Assembly (NCBI RefSeq): GCF_004614185.1
Contig: NZ_SPVF01000259.1
Span: forward strand, 1-62,956
Length of the DNA stretch: 62,956 nt
From: Zemynaea arenosa
Lineage (GTDB): Bacteria > Pseudomonadota > Gammaproteobacteria > Burkholderiales > Burkholderiaceae_D
Direction: 5' to 3'
The notes below the pieces were generated by a model. It was not told where the DNA came from, ran no database searches, and saw only the letters and a list, made by a program, of their open reading frames with translations. The position numbers were made by a program, and so were the translations under genes. Below, piece by piece: positions 23,799 through 34,813 of this stretch (its first letter is position 1; every line of letters starts with the position of its first letter).

Positions 23799-25493
23799 AT
23801 GGCAAACACTGCAGCCGCCAACCTCGGCGGCACCGTCCGGTCGGGCGGGATCACCAAGGAAGAGCGGAAGGTCATCTTCGCCTCGTCCCTCGGCACCGTG
23901 TTCGAGTGGTACGACTTCTACCTCTACGGTTCGCTGGCCGCCATCATCGGCAAACAGTTCTTCCTCGGCGACCCGACCACCTCCTTCATCTTCGCGCTGC
24001 TGACCTTTGCCGCCGGCTTCCTGGTGCGTCCGTTCGGCGCCCTGGTGTTCGGCCGTCTCGGCGACCTGATCGGCCGGAAGTACACCTTCCTGGTCACCAT
24101 CCTGATCATGGGCGGCTCCACCTTCATCGTCGGCCTGCTCCCCGGCTACGCGACGATCGGCATTGCGGCGCCGATCCTGCTGGTCTCCCTGCGCGTGCTG
24201 CAGGGCCTGGCACTGGGCGGCGAGTACGGCGGCGCAGCGACGTATGTGGCCGAGCATGCCCCGCACGGCAAACGCGGCCTGTTCACCTCCTACATCCAGA
24301 CCACCGCGACGCTGGGGCTGTTCCTGTCCCTGATCGTGATCCTGACCACCCGCACCTCGCTGGGCGAGCCGGAGTTCGCCGCCTGGGGCTGGCGCATCCC
24401 GTTCCTGGTGTCTGTCCTGCTGCTGGGCATCTCCGTGTGGATTCGCCTGTCGATGAACGAGTCCCCGGCCTTCGCCAAGATGAAGGCGGAAGGCAAGACC
24501 TCGAAAGCGCCGCTGAAGGAGTCCTTCCTGCAGGCCAAGAACGCCAAGATCGTGTTCCTGGCCCTGATCGGCCTGACGATGGGCCAGGCTGTGGTCTGGT
24601 ACACCGGCCAGTTCTACGCGCTGTTCTTCCTGACCCAGACGCTGAAGATCGAACCCGCCACCGCCAATATCCTGATCGCGATCGCGCTGGCCCTGGCCAC
24701 GCCGTTCTTCGTGATCTTCGGCTCGCTGTCGGACAAGATCGGCCGCAAGGTCATCATCATGGCCGGCTGCGTCATCGCCGCGCTCACCTACTTCCCGATC
24801 TTCGGCGCGCTGACCCACTACGGCAACCCGGCGCTGGAAGCGGCGCAGGCCAATTCGCCGGTGGTGGTGGTGGCTGACCCGGCCACCTGCCACTTCCAGT
24901 TCAACCTGACCGGCACCAAGAAGTTCCCGTCGTCCTGCGACATCGCGACCAAGATGCTGACCGATGCTTCGGTGTCGTACAAGATCCAAGCCGCCCCGGC
25001 CGGTTCGGTGGCCGAGGTGCACGTGGGTGAGAAGGTGATCCCGTCCTTCAACGCGACCATGAACGCCGCCGGCCTGGACTTCGATGCCGATTCCAAGACC
25101 AAGGAAACCGCGCTCAAGAAATCCGTGGGCGAAGGCGTGAAAGCCGCCGGCTACCCGGCCAAGGCCGACCCGGCTGCGATCAACAAGCCGATGCTGGTGC
25201 TGCTGCTGTTCATCCTGGTGATCTACGTGACCATGGTGTACGGCCCGATCGCCGCCATGCTGGTCGAGATGTTCCCGACCCGCATCCGCTACACCTCGAT
25301 GTCCCTGCCCTACCACATCGGTAACGGCTGGTTCGGCGGCCTGCTGCCGACCATCTCCTTCTCGCTGGTGGCGATGAAAGGCGACATCTACTATGGCCTC
25401 TGGTACCCGATCATCATCGCCCTGATCACCGCCGTGATCGGGACGCTGTTCATCAAGGAAACCAAGGACAACGACATCTACGCGCACGACTGA
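23799..25493 (+). CDS. MHS-family MFS transporter with a large extracytoplasmic insert
   Basis: A protein of 564 aa with a GGAGAC ribosome site before ATG. It is a metabolite:H+ symporter-type MFS protein: ASSLGTVFEWYDFYLYGSLA opening, GRLGDLIGRKYTF between helices 2 and 3, and LGGEYGGAATYVAEHAPHGKRG after helix 4. The second half has SLSDKIGRKVIIMAG and MFPTRIRYTSMSLPYHIGNGWFGG. Between about residues 345 and 468 is an unusual hydrophilic insert with two cysteines (C364, C380) that could form a disulfide in the periplasm. Relatives carry carboxylates, shikimate or proline/betaine. It is monocistronic, with a terminator after it. Confidence 0.88.
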   Translation: MANTAAANLGGTVRSGGITKEERKVIFASSLGTVFEWYDFYLYGSLAAIIGKQFFLGDPTTSFIFALLTFAAGFLVRPFGALVFGRLGDLIGRKYTFLVTILIMGGSTFIVGLLPGYATIGIAAPILLVSLRVLQGLALGGEYGGAATYVAEHAPHGKRGLFTSYIQTTATLGLFLSLIVILTTRTSLGEPEFAAWGWRIPFLVSVLLLGISVWIRLSMNESPAFAKMKAEGKTSKAPLKESFLQAKNAKIVFLALIGLTMGQAVVWYTGQFYALFFLTQTLKIEPATANILIAIALALATPFFVIFGSLSDKIGRKVIIMAGCVIAALTYFPIFGALTHYGNPALEAAQANSPVVVVADPATCHFQFNLTGTKKFPSSCDIATKMLTDASVSYKIQAAPAGSVAEVHVGEKVIPSFNATMNAAGLDFDADSKTKETALKKSVGEGVKAAGYPAKADPAAINKPMLVLLLFILVIYVTMVYGPIAAMLVEMFPTRIRYTSMSLPYHIGNGWFGGLLPTISFSLVAMKGDIYYGLWYPIIIALITAVIGTLFIKETKDNDIYAHD

Positions 25494-25513
25494 TCCCGCC
25501 GCGCGCGCAGAGC

Positions 25514-25539
25514 AAAGCCGCCTTTCGGGGCGGCTTTTT
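25514..25539 (+). terminator. Terminator of the MHS transporter gene
   Basis: A 9-bp perfect stem, AAAGCCGCC (25514-25522) and GGCGGCTTT (25529-25537), with a 6-nt loop, ends in TTTTT, 20 bp after the transporter stop. Confidence 0.9.
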
Positions 25540-25661
25540 CATTGCTTGGGGTGCGGCGCAGGGACCAGCAGATGGAACCGCCTCGTTACCGGACCGCAGC
25601 CTGAGGTAGGGCGCCCAGCGGGGCGCAGAGGCCATTGCAGCGGCGGCCTGTGCAGGGCCGG

Positions 25662-25877
25662 TTATTGCAGGGCCGGCTCCTGCCGGACGTGCGGCTCGGC
25701 GCGCACGCCGCTCCGCGCTTCGGCCGCGGCCACCGCCTCGGCCAATTCCTGCTCGTCCGTTACCCGGAACAGCTCGTCCCAGAACGGCTCCGGCGTCTCG
25801 CGGCGGTGCTCGCCCGAGTGGATGGCCTCGCGTTTGCGCCGCAGCGCGCGCTGACGAAGTTGAACGGAAGTAAGCAT
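25662..25877 (-). CDS. Small hypothetical charged protein
   Basis: A protein of 71 aa starting MLTSVQLRQRALRRKREAIHSG at 25877, with AAAGG about 9 nt upstream. It is rich in charged residues with an acidic central helix (DELFRVTDEQELAEAVAAAEAR) and has no signal or membrane segment. I do not recognise the family. It occupies a 490-bp gap between the transporter terminator and the FadJ-like gene. The rest of that gap (25541-25661, 25878-25981) shows nothing else. Confidence 0.45.
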   Translation of the reverse strand: MLTSVQLRQRALRRKREAIHSGEHRRETPEPFWDELFRVTDEQELAEAVAAAEARSGVRAEPHVRQEPALQ

Positions 25878-25981
25878 GATGGCAGCCTTTCGTTGACGAC
25901 GCCGGAACTCTTGATGCTACGCCCGCCAGCCGCCACATGCAATCACATCCGGAACGCGGCAGCGCGCGTCCCGGCCGGGCT

Positions 25982-28069
<2,088 letters not shown>

Positions 28070-28111
28070 TGTCTCTTCCTTGTTGTGGGTTGGCTGGATT
28101 GGCAATGCTGC

Positions 28112-28148
28112 ACTATACCGCAAATAAAAGTACGGTCGTATTATTTTT
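28112..28148 (-). promoter_or_regulatory. Promoter and TetR-type operator of the FadJ-like gene
   Basis: On the minus strand a -10 TATAGT lies at 28117-28112. Its -35 region (about 28140-28135) overlaps an AT-flanked inverted repeat centred on GT at 28135-28136. The core ACGGTCGT (28132-28139) is identical to that of the thiolase operator, and the outer arms match at about nine of twelve positions. The overlap with the -35 fits repression. Confidence 0.5.
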
Positions 28149-29790
28149 ACGACGACAGCGCATGGCTATGGAACTGCTCGCGCAGGCGGTTCTTCTGGAT
28201 CTTGCCGGTGGCGCCGGTCGGCAGCGCATCGGTGAAAACGACGTCGTCCGGAATCCAGAATTTCGCCACCTTCCCCTCGAACCAGCGCAGCAGCTCGTCC
28301 TTGCTGAGGTCCATGCCCGGCCGTTTGACCACGACCAGCAGCGGCCGTTCATCCCATTTCGGGTGCGCGATGCCGATGCAGGCCGCCTGCAGCACGGCCG
28401 GGTGCGCCATCGCGATGTTCTCCAGGTCGATCGAGCCGATCCACTCGCCGCCCGACTTGATGACGTCCTTGCTGCGGTCGGTGATCTGCATGTAGCCGTC
28501 CGGGTCGATGGTGGCCACGTCTCCGGTCGGGAACCAGCCGTCTTCCAGCACCTCGCCGCCCTCCTGCTTGAAGTAGCTGCTGATGATCCATGGGCCGCGC
28601 ACCAGCAGGTGGCCGGCGCTGGCGCCGTCCCACGGCAGTTCCTCGCCCAGGTCGTCGACGATCTTCATGTCGCAGCCGAACAGGGCGTGGCCCTGCTTTT
28701 GCAGGATGGCGCGCTGTTCCTGGGGCGGAAGCTGCAGATGCTTGGCCATCAGCACGCCGGTGGTGCCGACGGGCGACATCTCCGTCATGCCCCAGGCATG
28801 GCAGACCTCGACGCCGAGCTTGTCGATGAGCGCCGCCATCATCGCCGGCGGGCAGGCTGAGCCGCCGATCACGGTGCGGCGGAAGGTCGAGAATTTAACG
28901 CCGTTCTGCAGGACGTAGTTGATGAGGCCGAGCCAGACGGTCGGCACACCCGCCGAGAAGGTCACGCCCTCGGCCTCGAACAGCTCGTACAGCGACTTGC
29001 CATCGAGCTGCGGCCCCGGGAACACCAGCTTCGCGCCCGACAGCAACCCCGAGTACGGTATGCCCCAGGCGTTCACATGGAACATCGGGACGACCGGCAG
29101 CACCGTGTCGGTCGCCGACACATTAAGCGCATTCGGCAGCGCCGACGCGTAGGCGTGCAGGATGGTCGACCGGTGCGAGTACAGCGCACCCTTCGGGTTG
29201 CCGGTGGTGCCCGAGGTGTAGCACAGCGACGCCGCCGAACGCTCATCGAACTGCGGCCACTCGTATTGGTCCGATGCCGCCGCCAGCAGCTCCTCATAGC
29301 TCAGCAAATTCGGAATGGACGAGCCGGCCGGTATATGTTCCCGCCCCGCCAGCACCACCCAATGCTCGACCGTCGTACACAGCGGCGCCACCGCTTCCAC
29401 GAGCGGCAGGAAGCACGCATCGAACAGCAGCACCTTGTCCTCGGCGTGGTTGAGGATGTACGCAATCTGCTCCGCATGCAGCCGCGGGTTCACCGTATGC
29501 AGCACGGCCCCCGACCCCGAGACACCGTAGTACGCCTCCAGATGCCGATACCCATTCCACGCCAGTGTCGCCACCCGGTCGCCCATCGCGATCCCGAGCC
29601 CTCCCAGCGCATTGGCCAGCCGCCGCGTCCTGCCCCCGAGCTCCCGATACGTGTACCGATGCACATCCCCCTCGACGCGCCGCGACACGATCTCGACCGC
29701 CCCAAAATTCCTCTCGGCAAACGCGAGGATATTGGACACCAGCAACGGCACCTCCATCATCCGCCCTACGACCGGGCTCATCGGCAGCAT
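28147..29790 (-). CDS. Acyl-CoA ligase (long-chain or methylthiopropionate type)
   Basis: A protein of 547 aa from ATG 29790, which has GGAGGAG at a 6-nt spacing; an in-frame GTG 24 bp earlier overlaps that ribosome site. It is an ANL superfamily enzyme. AMP-binding P-loop CYTSGTTGNPKGALYSHRS, A5 region AWGMTEMSPVGTTG, A8 DGWFPTGDVATIDPDGYMQITDRSKDVIKSGGEW, and the C-terminal catalytic lysine in TGATGKIQKNRLR. It activates a fatty or short-chain acid to its CoA thioester through an acyl-adenylate. It lies upstream of the FadJ-like gene and resembles DmdB-type methylthiopropionyl-CoA ligases as well as FadD. Confidence 0.9.
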   Translation of the reverse strand: MLPMSPVVGRMMEVPLLVSNILAFAERNFGAVEIVSRRVEGDVHRYTYRELGGRTRRLANALGGLGIAMGDRVATLAWNGYRHLEAYYGVSGSGAVLHTVNPRLHAEQIAYILNHAEDKVLLFDACFLPLVEAVAPLCTTVEHWVVLAGREHIPAGSSIPNLLSYEELLAAASDQYEWPQFDERSAASLCYTSGTTGNPKGALYSHRSTILHAYASALPNALNVSATDTVLPVVPMFHVNAWGIPYSGLLSGAKLVFPGPQLDGKSLYELFEAEGVTFSAGVPTVWLGLINYVLQNGVKFSTFRRTVIGGSACPPAMMAALIDKLGVEVCHAWGMTEMSPVGTTGVLMAKHLQLPPQEQRAILQKQGHALFGCDMKIVDDLGEELPWDGASAGHLLVRGPWIISSYFKQEGGEVLEDGWFPTGDVATIDPDGYMQITDRSKDVIKSGGEWIGSIDLENIAMAHPAVLQAACIGIAHPKWDERPLLVVVKRPGMDLSKDELLRWFEGKVAKFWIPDDVVFTDALPTGATGKIQKNRLREQFHSHALSS

Positions 29791-29820
29791 GACCATCTCC
29801 TCCTTCTGATCCACCTCAAC

Positions 29821-30134
29821 CCACCGGGGTCAGGCACCGCCTTCATAGACGAGCCCTGACCCCATCCAAAAATTCCCCCACCAATTCAAGCACTTAAGCA
29901 TGCACCAAATTGGAATTTCACAATCCGCCGAGGCCTGACCCCATCGGGGATACTCGGCTGATTGCGCAAGCCTATAACCCCGGGGTCAGGCACCGGCTTC
30001 ATAGACGAGCCCTGACCCCACCGAAAAATCCCATTTTCAAATCAACCACTTACACGTGCACCATTTTGGGATTTCACAATCCGCCGAGGCCTGACCCCAT
30101 CGGGGGTACGGGGCTGATTGGGGGAGCCTATGGA
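29821..30134. repeat. Two-copy tandem repeat, 156-bp unit, with REP-like ends
   Basis: Copy 1 (about 29824-29976) and copy 2 (about 29980-30132) share a constant 156-bp offset. Each begins GGGGTCAGGCACC, has TTCATAGACGAGCCCTGACCCC, a diverged AT-richer middle, then ATTTCACAATCCGCCGAGGC and CTGACCCCATCGGGG, ending near CCTAT. Each copy therefore carries one GGGGTCAGG and two inverted CCTGACCCC motifs and could fold into a larger cruciform. It fills the spacer between the ligase and selO genes. Confidence 0.75.
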
Positions 30135-30212
30135 AAGGGGGCGGGAGGCGTCAACGGGAATCGGTGGTGCGGCGCAGCAGGGTGGCTGGCGCGGGCGGGA
30201 CAGGGGGTGCGG

Positions 30213-30218
30213 TACAAT
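30213..30218 (+). promoter_or_regulatory. -10 element of the selO promoter
   Basis: TACAAT precedes the probable selO start by 29 bp. It implies a transcription start near 30225, which would exclude the two in-frame ATGs at 30118 and 30130 from the message. No clear -35 is visible. Confidence 0.45.
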
Positions 30219-30246
30219 CGCGCCGCATTCAACAAGGACCTTCGCC

Positions 30247-31710
30247 ATCGAACCGGACGACCTGAACTTCGAGAACGGCTACGCGGATTTGCCGCCGGCG
30301 TTCTTCACCCATCTGCAGCCGACGCCGCTGCCCAATCCCTACTTCGTGGCCGCTAGCGCGCGCACTGCGGACGAACTGGGGCTGGATGTCAACGACCTGC
30401 AGAAGCCGGAGATGGTGGCAGCCCTCACCGGCAACCGCATCCCGGCCTCCTCCAAGCCGCTGGCGGCGGTCTATTCGGGTCACCAGTTCGGCGTCTGGGC
30501 CGGCCAGCTCGGCGATGGGCGCGCCATCCTGCTCGGCGCCCTGCGCGGCAAGGAGGGCCCAATGGAGCTCCAGCTCAAGGGCGCGGGCCTGACGCCCTAC
30601 TCCCGCATGGGCGACGGCCGCGCCGTGCTGCGCTCCTCCATCCGCGAGTTCCTGTGCTCGGAAGCGATGGCCGCCCTCGGCATCCCGACCACCCGCGCCC
30701 TCATCGTCACCGGCTCCGACCAGGGCGTCGTCCGCGAGACCATCGAAACCTCCGCCGTCGTCACCCGCGTCAGCCCGAGCTTCGTGCGCTTCGGTTCCTT
30801 CGAGCACTGGTTCTACCGCCGCCAGGAAGGCGAACTCAAGATCCTGGCCGACTACGTCATCGACAACTTCTACCCAGAGCTGCGCGAGCGCGCCAATCCC
30901 TACGCCGCCCTGCTCAAGGAAGTCACCCGCCGCACCGCCCACCTGGTCGCCCACTGGCAGGCGGTCGGCTTCATGCACGGCGTGCTCAACACGGACAACA
31001 TGTCCATCCTAGGCCTGACCCTGGACTACGGCCCCTTCGGCTTCATGGAAGCCTTCAACCCCCACCACATCTGCAACCACACCGACCAGCAGGGCCGCTA
31101 CAGCTACGCCAACCAGCCGCAGATCGGCCACTGGAATTGCTACGCCCTCGGCCAGGCCCTGCTGCCGCTGATCGGCACGGTGGAGGAAACGGAAGAGGCG
31201 CTCGCCGACTACCAGGACGACTTCGCCGACAAGATCGACGAGCTCCTGCACGCCAAGCTCGGCCTGCAAACCCGCCAGGACAGCGACCGCGCGCTCATGG
31301 ACGAACTCTTCAATCTCCTGCAGCAGAGCCACGTCGACTACACCAGCTTCTTCCGCGCCCTGAGCACCATCGAGGCCGCCTCCAACGCCGGCGACCAAAA
31401 GCTGCGCGACATGTTCATCTACCGCGAGCACTTCGACGCCTGGGCCGCCCAATACCGCGCCCGCCTGCAGCAGGAAAACAGCGAGGACGCCCAACGCCGG
31501 CTTGCGATGAACCGCGTCAACCCCAAATACATCCTGCGCAACTACCTCGCGCAGGTGGCGATCGAGAAAGCCCAGCAGAAGGATTTCAGCGAAGTCGCCC
31601 GCCTGCTGCAGGTCCTCGAGCACCCCTTCGACGAGCAGCCCGAGCACGAGGCCTACGCCGCCGTCCCGCCGGACTGGGCCGCGCACCTCGAAGTCAGCTG
31701 CTCCTCTTAA
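30247..31710 (+). CDS. selO: Protein adenylyltransferase SelO, apparent ATC start
   Basis: A protein of about 487 aa of the SelO (YdiU) pseudokinase family, which transfers AMP to Ser, Thr or Tyr residues. It has [55 protein letters not shown] and [29 protein letters not shown] (catalytic and metal residues). The C-terminus VSCSS has the cysteine equivalent to the selenocysteine of eukaryotic SelO. Homology begins at [12 protein letters not shown]. The only start codons in frame lie 117-129 bp upstream of that, before the -10 box. The best-placed codon is ATC at 30247, 8 nt after AAGGA. So the start is either a non-canonical ATC or a mutated ATG. It leads a rightward group with msrB, yciB and bolA. 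Confidence 0.88.
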   Translation: MEPDDLNFENGYADLPPAFFTHLQPTPLPNPYFVAASARTADELGLDVNDLQKPEMVAALTGNRIPASSKPLAAVYSGHQFGVWAGQLGDGRAILLGALRGKEGPMELQLKGAGLTPYSRMGDGRAVLRSSIREFLCSEAMAALGIPTTRALIVTGSDQGVVRETIETSAVVTRVSPSFVRFGSFEHWFYRRQEGELKILADYVIDNFYPELRERANPYAALLKEVTRRTAHLVAHWQAVGFMHGVLNTDNMSILGLTLDYGPFGFMEAFNPHHICNHTDQQGRYSYANQPQIGHWNCYALGQALLPLIGTVEETEEALADYQDDFADKIDELLHAKLGLQTRQDSDRALMDELFNLLQQSHVDYTSFFRALSTIEAASNAGDQKLRDMFIYREHFDAWAAQYRARLQQENSEDAQRRLAMNRVNPKYILRNYLAQVAIEKAQQKDFSEVARLLQVLEHPFDEQPEHEAYAAVPPDWAAHLEVSCSS

Positions 31711-31727
31711 TACAACCGGAGATCAAC

Positions 31728-32126
31728 ATGACCGACAAAGTCGTCAAGACCGACGCGGAATGGCGCGCCCAGCTGGACCCGATGGAGTACCAGGTCACCC
31801 GCCACGCCGCCACCGAGCGCGCCTTCACCGGCAAGTTCTGGGACCACCACGAGCACGGCATCTACCGCTGCGTCTGCTGTAACACCCCGCTGTTCGAATC
31901 GGACGCCAAGTTCGAATCCGGCTGCGGCTGGCCCAGCTACTTCCGTGCCTTGAATCCCGACAACGTGATCGAAAAGGTCGACCGCAGCCATGGTATGCTG
32001 CGCACCGAAATCATCTGCGCCGTCTGCGACGCCCACCTCGGCCACGTGTTCCCCGACGGCCCGCCGCCGACCGGACTGCGCTATTGCATCAACTCGGCCG
32101 CCCTCGCCTTCGAACCAGCCGAATAA
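31728..32126 (+). CDS. msrB: Peptide-methionine (R)-S-oxide reductase
   Basis: A protein of 132 aa. Zinc-binding pairs C48/C51 (CVCC) and C97/C100 (CAVC), catalytic C120 in RYCINSAAL, probable resolving C66 in SGCGWPS, and [16 protein letters not shown]. It reduces R-methionine sulfoxide in proteins. With selO just upstream, a redox-related transcription unit is plausible. A GGAG ribosome site precedes the ATG. Confidence 0.95.
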   Translation: MTDKVVKTDAEWRAQLDPMEYQVTRHAATERAFTGKFWDHHEHGIYRCVCCNTPLFESDAKFESGCGWPSYFRALNPDNVIEKVDRSHGMLRTEIICAVCDAHLGHVFPDGPPPTGLRYCINSAALAFEPAE

Positions 32127-32138
32127 TTTGAAAGCACC

Positions 32139-32771
32139 ATGAAATTCCTGTTCGACCTGTTCCCGGTCCTGCTGTTCTTCGTCGTCTACAAGGTCGCGGA
32201 CATGTTCCCGGCGGAGGCCTACGCCTTCGTCAACGCGCACATGCTCGGCCTGGTCTCCGGCGGCAAGATCGCGCAGGACCAGGGCCCGATGATGGTGGCC
32301 ACCGCGGTCGCCATCCTGGCCAGCATCCTGCAGGTCGGCTACGTGCTTGCCCGGCGCCAGAAGGTCGACATGATGCTGTGGGTGTCGGTGATCGTGATCG
32401 TCGTCTTCGGCGGCGCCACCATCTACCTGCACGACGACCACTTCATCAAATGGAAGCCCACCATCCTCAACTGGATCTACGCGGCCGTGATCGCCGCCGC
32501 CCAGCTCCTGTTCGGCAAGAACATCATCCGTGAAGTCATGAAAGAAGCGATCGCCCTGCCGGACGAGGTCTGGGACCGCCTCTCCTGGCTGTGGATTGGC
32601 TTCTTCACCGTGGCCGGCGCGGTCAACCTGCTGGTGGCCTTCGTCATCTTCAAGGACCAGACCAGCTCCTGGGTCAGCTTCAAGGCCTTCGGCCTGCCCG
32701 CCATGACCTTCGCCTTCGCCATCGTCCAGAGCCTGTACGTGGCCAAGCACATCCAGGAGGACAAGGTATGA
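32139..32771 (+). CDS. yciB: Inner-membrane-spanning septation protein YciB
   Basis: A protein of 210 aa starting MKFLFDLFPVLLFFVVYKVAD, the diagnostic opening of YciB (intracellular septation protein A). About five or six membrane helices follow, with DDHFIKWKPTILNWIYAAV and DEVWDRLSWLWIGFF. It is longer than E. coli YciB (about 179 aa) because of additional loop sequence near residues 35-55. YciB interacts with elongation and division proteins. Its stop overlaps the bolA ATG (ATGA). Confidence 0.92.
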   Translation: MKFLFDLFPVLLFFVVYKVADMFPAEAYAFVNAHMLGLVSGGKIAQDQGPMMVATAVAILASILQVGYVLARRQKVDMMLWVSVIVIVVFGGATIYLHDDHFIKWKPTILNWIYAAVIAAAQLLFGKNIIREVMKEAIALPDEVWDRLSWLWIGFFTVAGAVNLLVAFVIFKDQTSSWVSFKAFGLPAMTFAFAIVQSLYVAKHIQEDKV

Positions 32772-33037
32772 CCGCCGCCCGCGTCGAACTCATCCGCCAG
32801 AAACTGGCCACGCTCGACCCGCTGGAACTGGACGTCCGGGACGACTCCCACCTGCACGCCGGCCACGCCGGCGCGGCCTCGGGCGCGGGCCATTTCAGCG
32901 TCAAGATCGTCTCTCCCCGCTTCGAGGGCCAGAGACTCGTCATGCGTCATCGACTGGTGTATGATGCCGTCCGAGACATGATGCACTCTGACATCCACGC
33001 CCTTGCCATCACGGCCTTGGCCCCGTCCGAGCAGTGA
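32768..33037 (+). CDS. bolA: BolA-family protein
   Basis: A protein of 89 aa. LIRQKLATLDPLELDVRDDSHLHAGHAG is the BolA signature, including the histidine-containing segment that coordinates an iron-sulfur cluster with a monothiol glutaredoxin. FSVKIVSPRFEGQRLVMRHRLVYDAV follows. It is translationally coupled to yciB. The conserved yciB-bolA-ppiC order supports the call. Confidence 0.92.
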   Translation: MTAARVELIRQKLATLDPLELDVRDDSHLHAGHAGAASGAGHFSVKIVSPRFEGQRLVMRHRLVYDAVRDMMHSDIHALAITALAPSEQ

Positions 33038-33156
33038 CAGGTGGCAACGATGTTCAGACTGATTTAAGTATCCTGATCCAGAATCGCAGACCTATAACCA
33101 AGAACTACGCAGTCGTCCAACCCATCTCGGCAATTCTCCCCATTTAGGAATCAGAC

Positions 33157-33939
33157 ATGACTTTCAAGCCTGCCCGCTTGCTGCTCGCACTCGTCGCCAT
33201 CGCTTCGGCCCCGGCGTTCGCGCAAAATCTCGCCGTGGTGAACGGCAAGGCCATCCCGTCGTCCCGCGCCGATGCAGTCGTCAAGCAGGCCGTGGCCCAG
33301 GGCCAGGGCGCCGACACCCCGCAGCTGCGTGAAGCGGTCAAGAAAGACCTGATCGCCCGCGAAGTTCTGGCGCAGGAAGCCGTCAAGCTCGGCCTGGACA
33401 AGTCGGCCGACGTCAAGCAGGCGCTGGAGAACACCCGCCAGTCGATCGTGGTGCAGGCCCTGGCCCGCGACTACATCGCCAAGCACCCGGTGGCCGACGC
33501 CGACATCAAGGCTGAGTACGACAAGTTCATCAAGACCCAGGGCGACAAGGAGTACCACGTCCGCCACATCCTGACCGAGAACGAAGCCGACGCCAAGGCG
33601 GCGATTGCCAAGATCAAGGGCGGCGCCAAATTCGAAGAGGTGGCCAAGACCGCTTCCAAGGACAGCGGCTCGGCCGCCAACGGCGGTGACCTCGACTGGG
33701 CCACCCCGGCCTCCCTGCCGCCGGAATTCGGCGCCGCCGTGACCGCGCTGCAAAAAGGCGCTGTCACCGAGACCCCGGTGAAGACCCAGGCCGGCTACCA
33801 CGTCATCAAGGTCGACGATGTCCGTGCCGCCAAGCTCCCGACCCTGGACGAAGTGAAGCCGCAGATCCAGCAGGCCCTGGCCGAGCGCAAGCTGCAGGCG
33901 TTCCAGGAGGAGCTGGTCAAGAAGGCCAAAATCCAGTAA
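33157..33939 (+). CDS. Periplasmic parvulin-type peptidyl-prolyl isomerase, copy 1
   Basis: A protein of 260 aa with signal peptide MTFKPARLLLALVAIASAPAFA. A SurA-like N-terminal helical region (VVNGKAIPSSRADAVV, LREAVKKDLIAREVLAQEAVKLG) precedes one parvulin domain at about 130-225 (EYHVRHILTENEADAKAAIAKIKGGAKFEEVA, GGDLDWATPASLPPEF, TPVKTQAGYHVIKVDDVRA). It folds outer-membrane or secreted proteins. A near-identical paralogue follows 39 bp downstream. Confidence 0.92.
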   Translation: MTFKPARLLLALVAIASAPAFAQNLAVVNGKAIPSSRADAVVKQAVAQGQGADTPQLREAVKKDLIAREVLAQEAVKLGLDKSADVKQALENTRQSIVVQALARDYIAKHPVADADIKAEYDKFIKTQGDKEYHVRHILTENEADAKAAIAKIKGGAKFEEVAKTASKDSGSAANGGDLDWATPASLPPEFGAAVTALQKGAVTETPVKTQAGYHVIKVDDVRAAKLPTLDEVKPQIQQALAERKLQAFQEELVKKAKIQ

Positions 33940-33978
33940 GGTCGCGGACTTAAACCTTTTTTATCAAGGATCGAATTC

Positions 33979-34755
33979 ATGAAGTTCAAGCCAGCCAGCC
34001 TGATCGCCCTGACCGCCATGGCCGCCGCGCCTGCCTTCGCGCAGAACGCCGCGACCGTGAACGGCAAAGCCATCCCCGCCTCGCGCGTGGACCAGATCGT
34101 GAAGGCCGAAGTGGCCCAGGGCCGCGCCACCGATTCGCCCGCTCTGCGCGAGCAGGTCAAGAAGGTGCTGATCGGCCGTGAAGTCATGGTGCAGGAAGCC
34201 GACAAGCAGGGCTTCAGCAACAAGGCCGACGTCAAGACCGCCATGGACGCCGCCCGCCAGAACATCCTGGTGAGCGCCCTGGTGCAGGACTACATCAAGA
34301 AGCACCCGGTGAGCGACGCCGAAGTCAAGGCCGAGTACGACAAGTACAAGGCGCAGATGGGCGACAAGGAATACCACGCCCGCCACATCCTGGTGCCGAC
34401 CGAAGACGAAGCCAAGCAGATCATCACCAAGATCAAGGGCGGCGCCAAGTTCGAAGACCTGGCCAAGGCCCAGTCGAAGGACGGTTCGGCCGCCAACGGT
34501 GGCGACCTGGATTGGGCCTCCCCGGCCAACTATGTGCCTGAGTTCTCCAAGGCCATGGTCGCCCTGCAGAAGGGTCAGGTCACCGAGACCCCGGTCAAGT
34601 CCCAGTTCGGCTACCACGTGATCAAGCTGGAAGACGTGCGCGCCACCACGCTGCCGCCGCTGGAGCAGGTCAAGCCGCAAGTCGCGGAACAGATCCAGCA
34701 GCGCCGCCTGGCGGCCTACCGCGATGAGCTGATCAAGAAAGCGAAGATCCAGTAA
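33979..34755 (+). CDS. Periplasmic parvulin-type peptidyl-prolyl isomerase, copy 2
   Basis: A protein of 258 aa with signal peptide MKFKPASLIALTAMAAAPAFA and the same domain order as copy 1. By eye well over half of the residues are identical to copy 1, concentrated in the parvulin domain (KEYHARHILVPTEDEAKQIITKIKGGAKFEDLA, GGDLDWASPANYVPEF). It is a tandem duplicate that has diverged mainly in the N-terminal chaperone part, which may set client choice. A strong terminator follows. Confidence 0.92.
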   Translation: MKFKPASLIALTAMAAAPAFAQNAATVNGKAIPASRVDQIVKAEVAQGRATDSPALREQVKKVLIGREVMVQEADKQGFSNKADVKTAMDAARQNILVSALVQDYIKKHPVSDAEVKAEYDKYKAQMGDKEYHARHILVPTEDEAKQIITKIKGGAKFEDLAKAQSKDGSAANGGDLDWASPANYVPEFSKAMVALQKGQVTETPVKSQFGYHVIKLEDVRATTLPPLEQVKPQVAEQIQQRRLAAYRDELIKKAKIQ

Positions 34756-34766
34756 TCTTTACGACG

Positions 34767-34794
34767 AAAGCGCCTCCCTGTGAGGCGCTTTTTT
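34767..34794 (+). terminator. Terminator after the tandem isomerase genes
   Basis: A 10-bp perfect stem, AAAGCGCCTC (34767-34776) and GAGGCGCTTT (34782-34791), with a CCTGT loop, ends in six T residues, 11 bp after the second isomerase stop. Confidence 0.92.
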
Positions 34795-34813
34795 CATCCG
34801 GAGCGTCATCGCC

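Noticed and set aside
23715-25487. A 590-codon frame opposite the MHS transporter
   Set aside because: Gln/His/Arg-rich shadow of the transporter, with no ribosome site.
33157-34755. Long direct repeat at the DNA level
   Set aside because: It is explained by the two paralogous isomerase genes and is not a separate mobile repeat.
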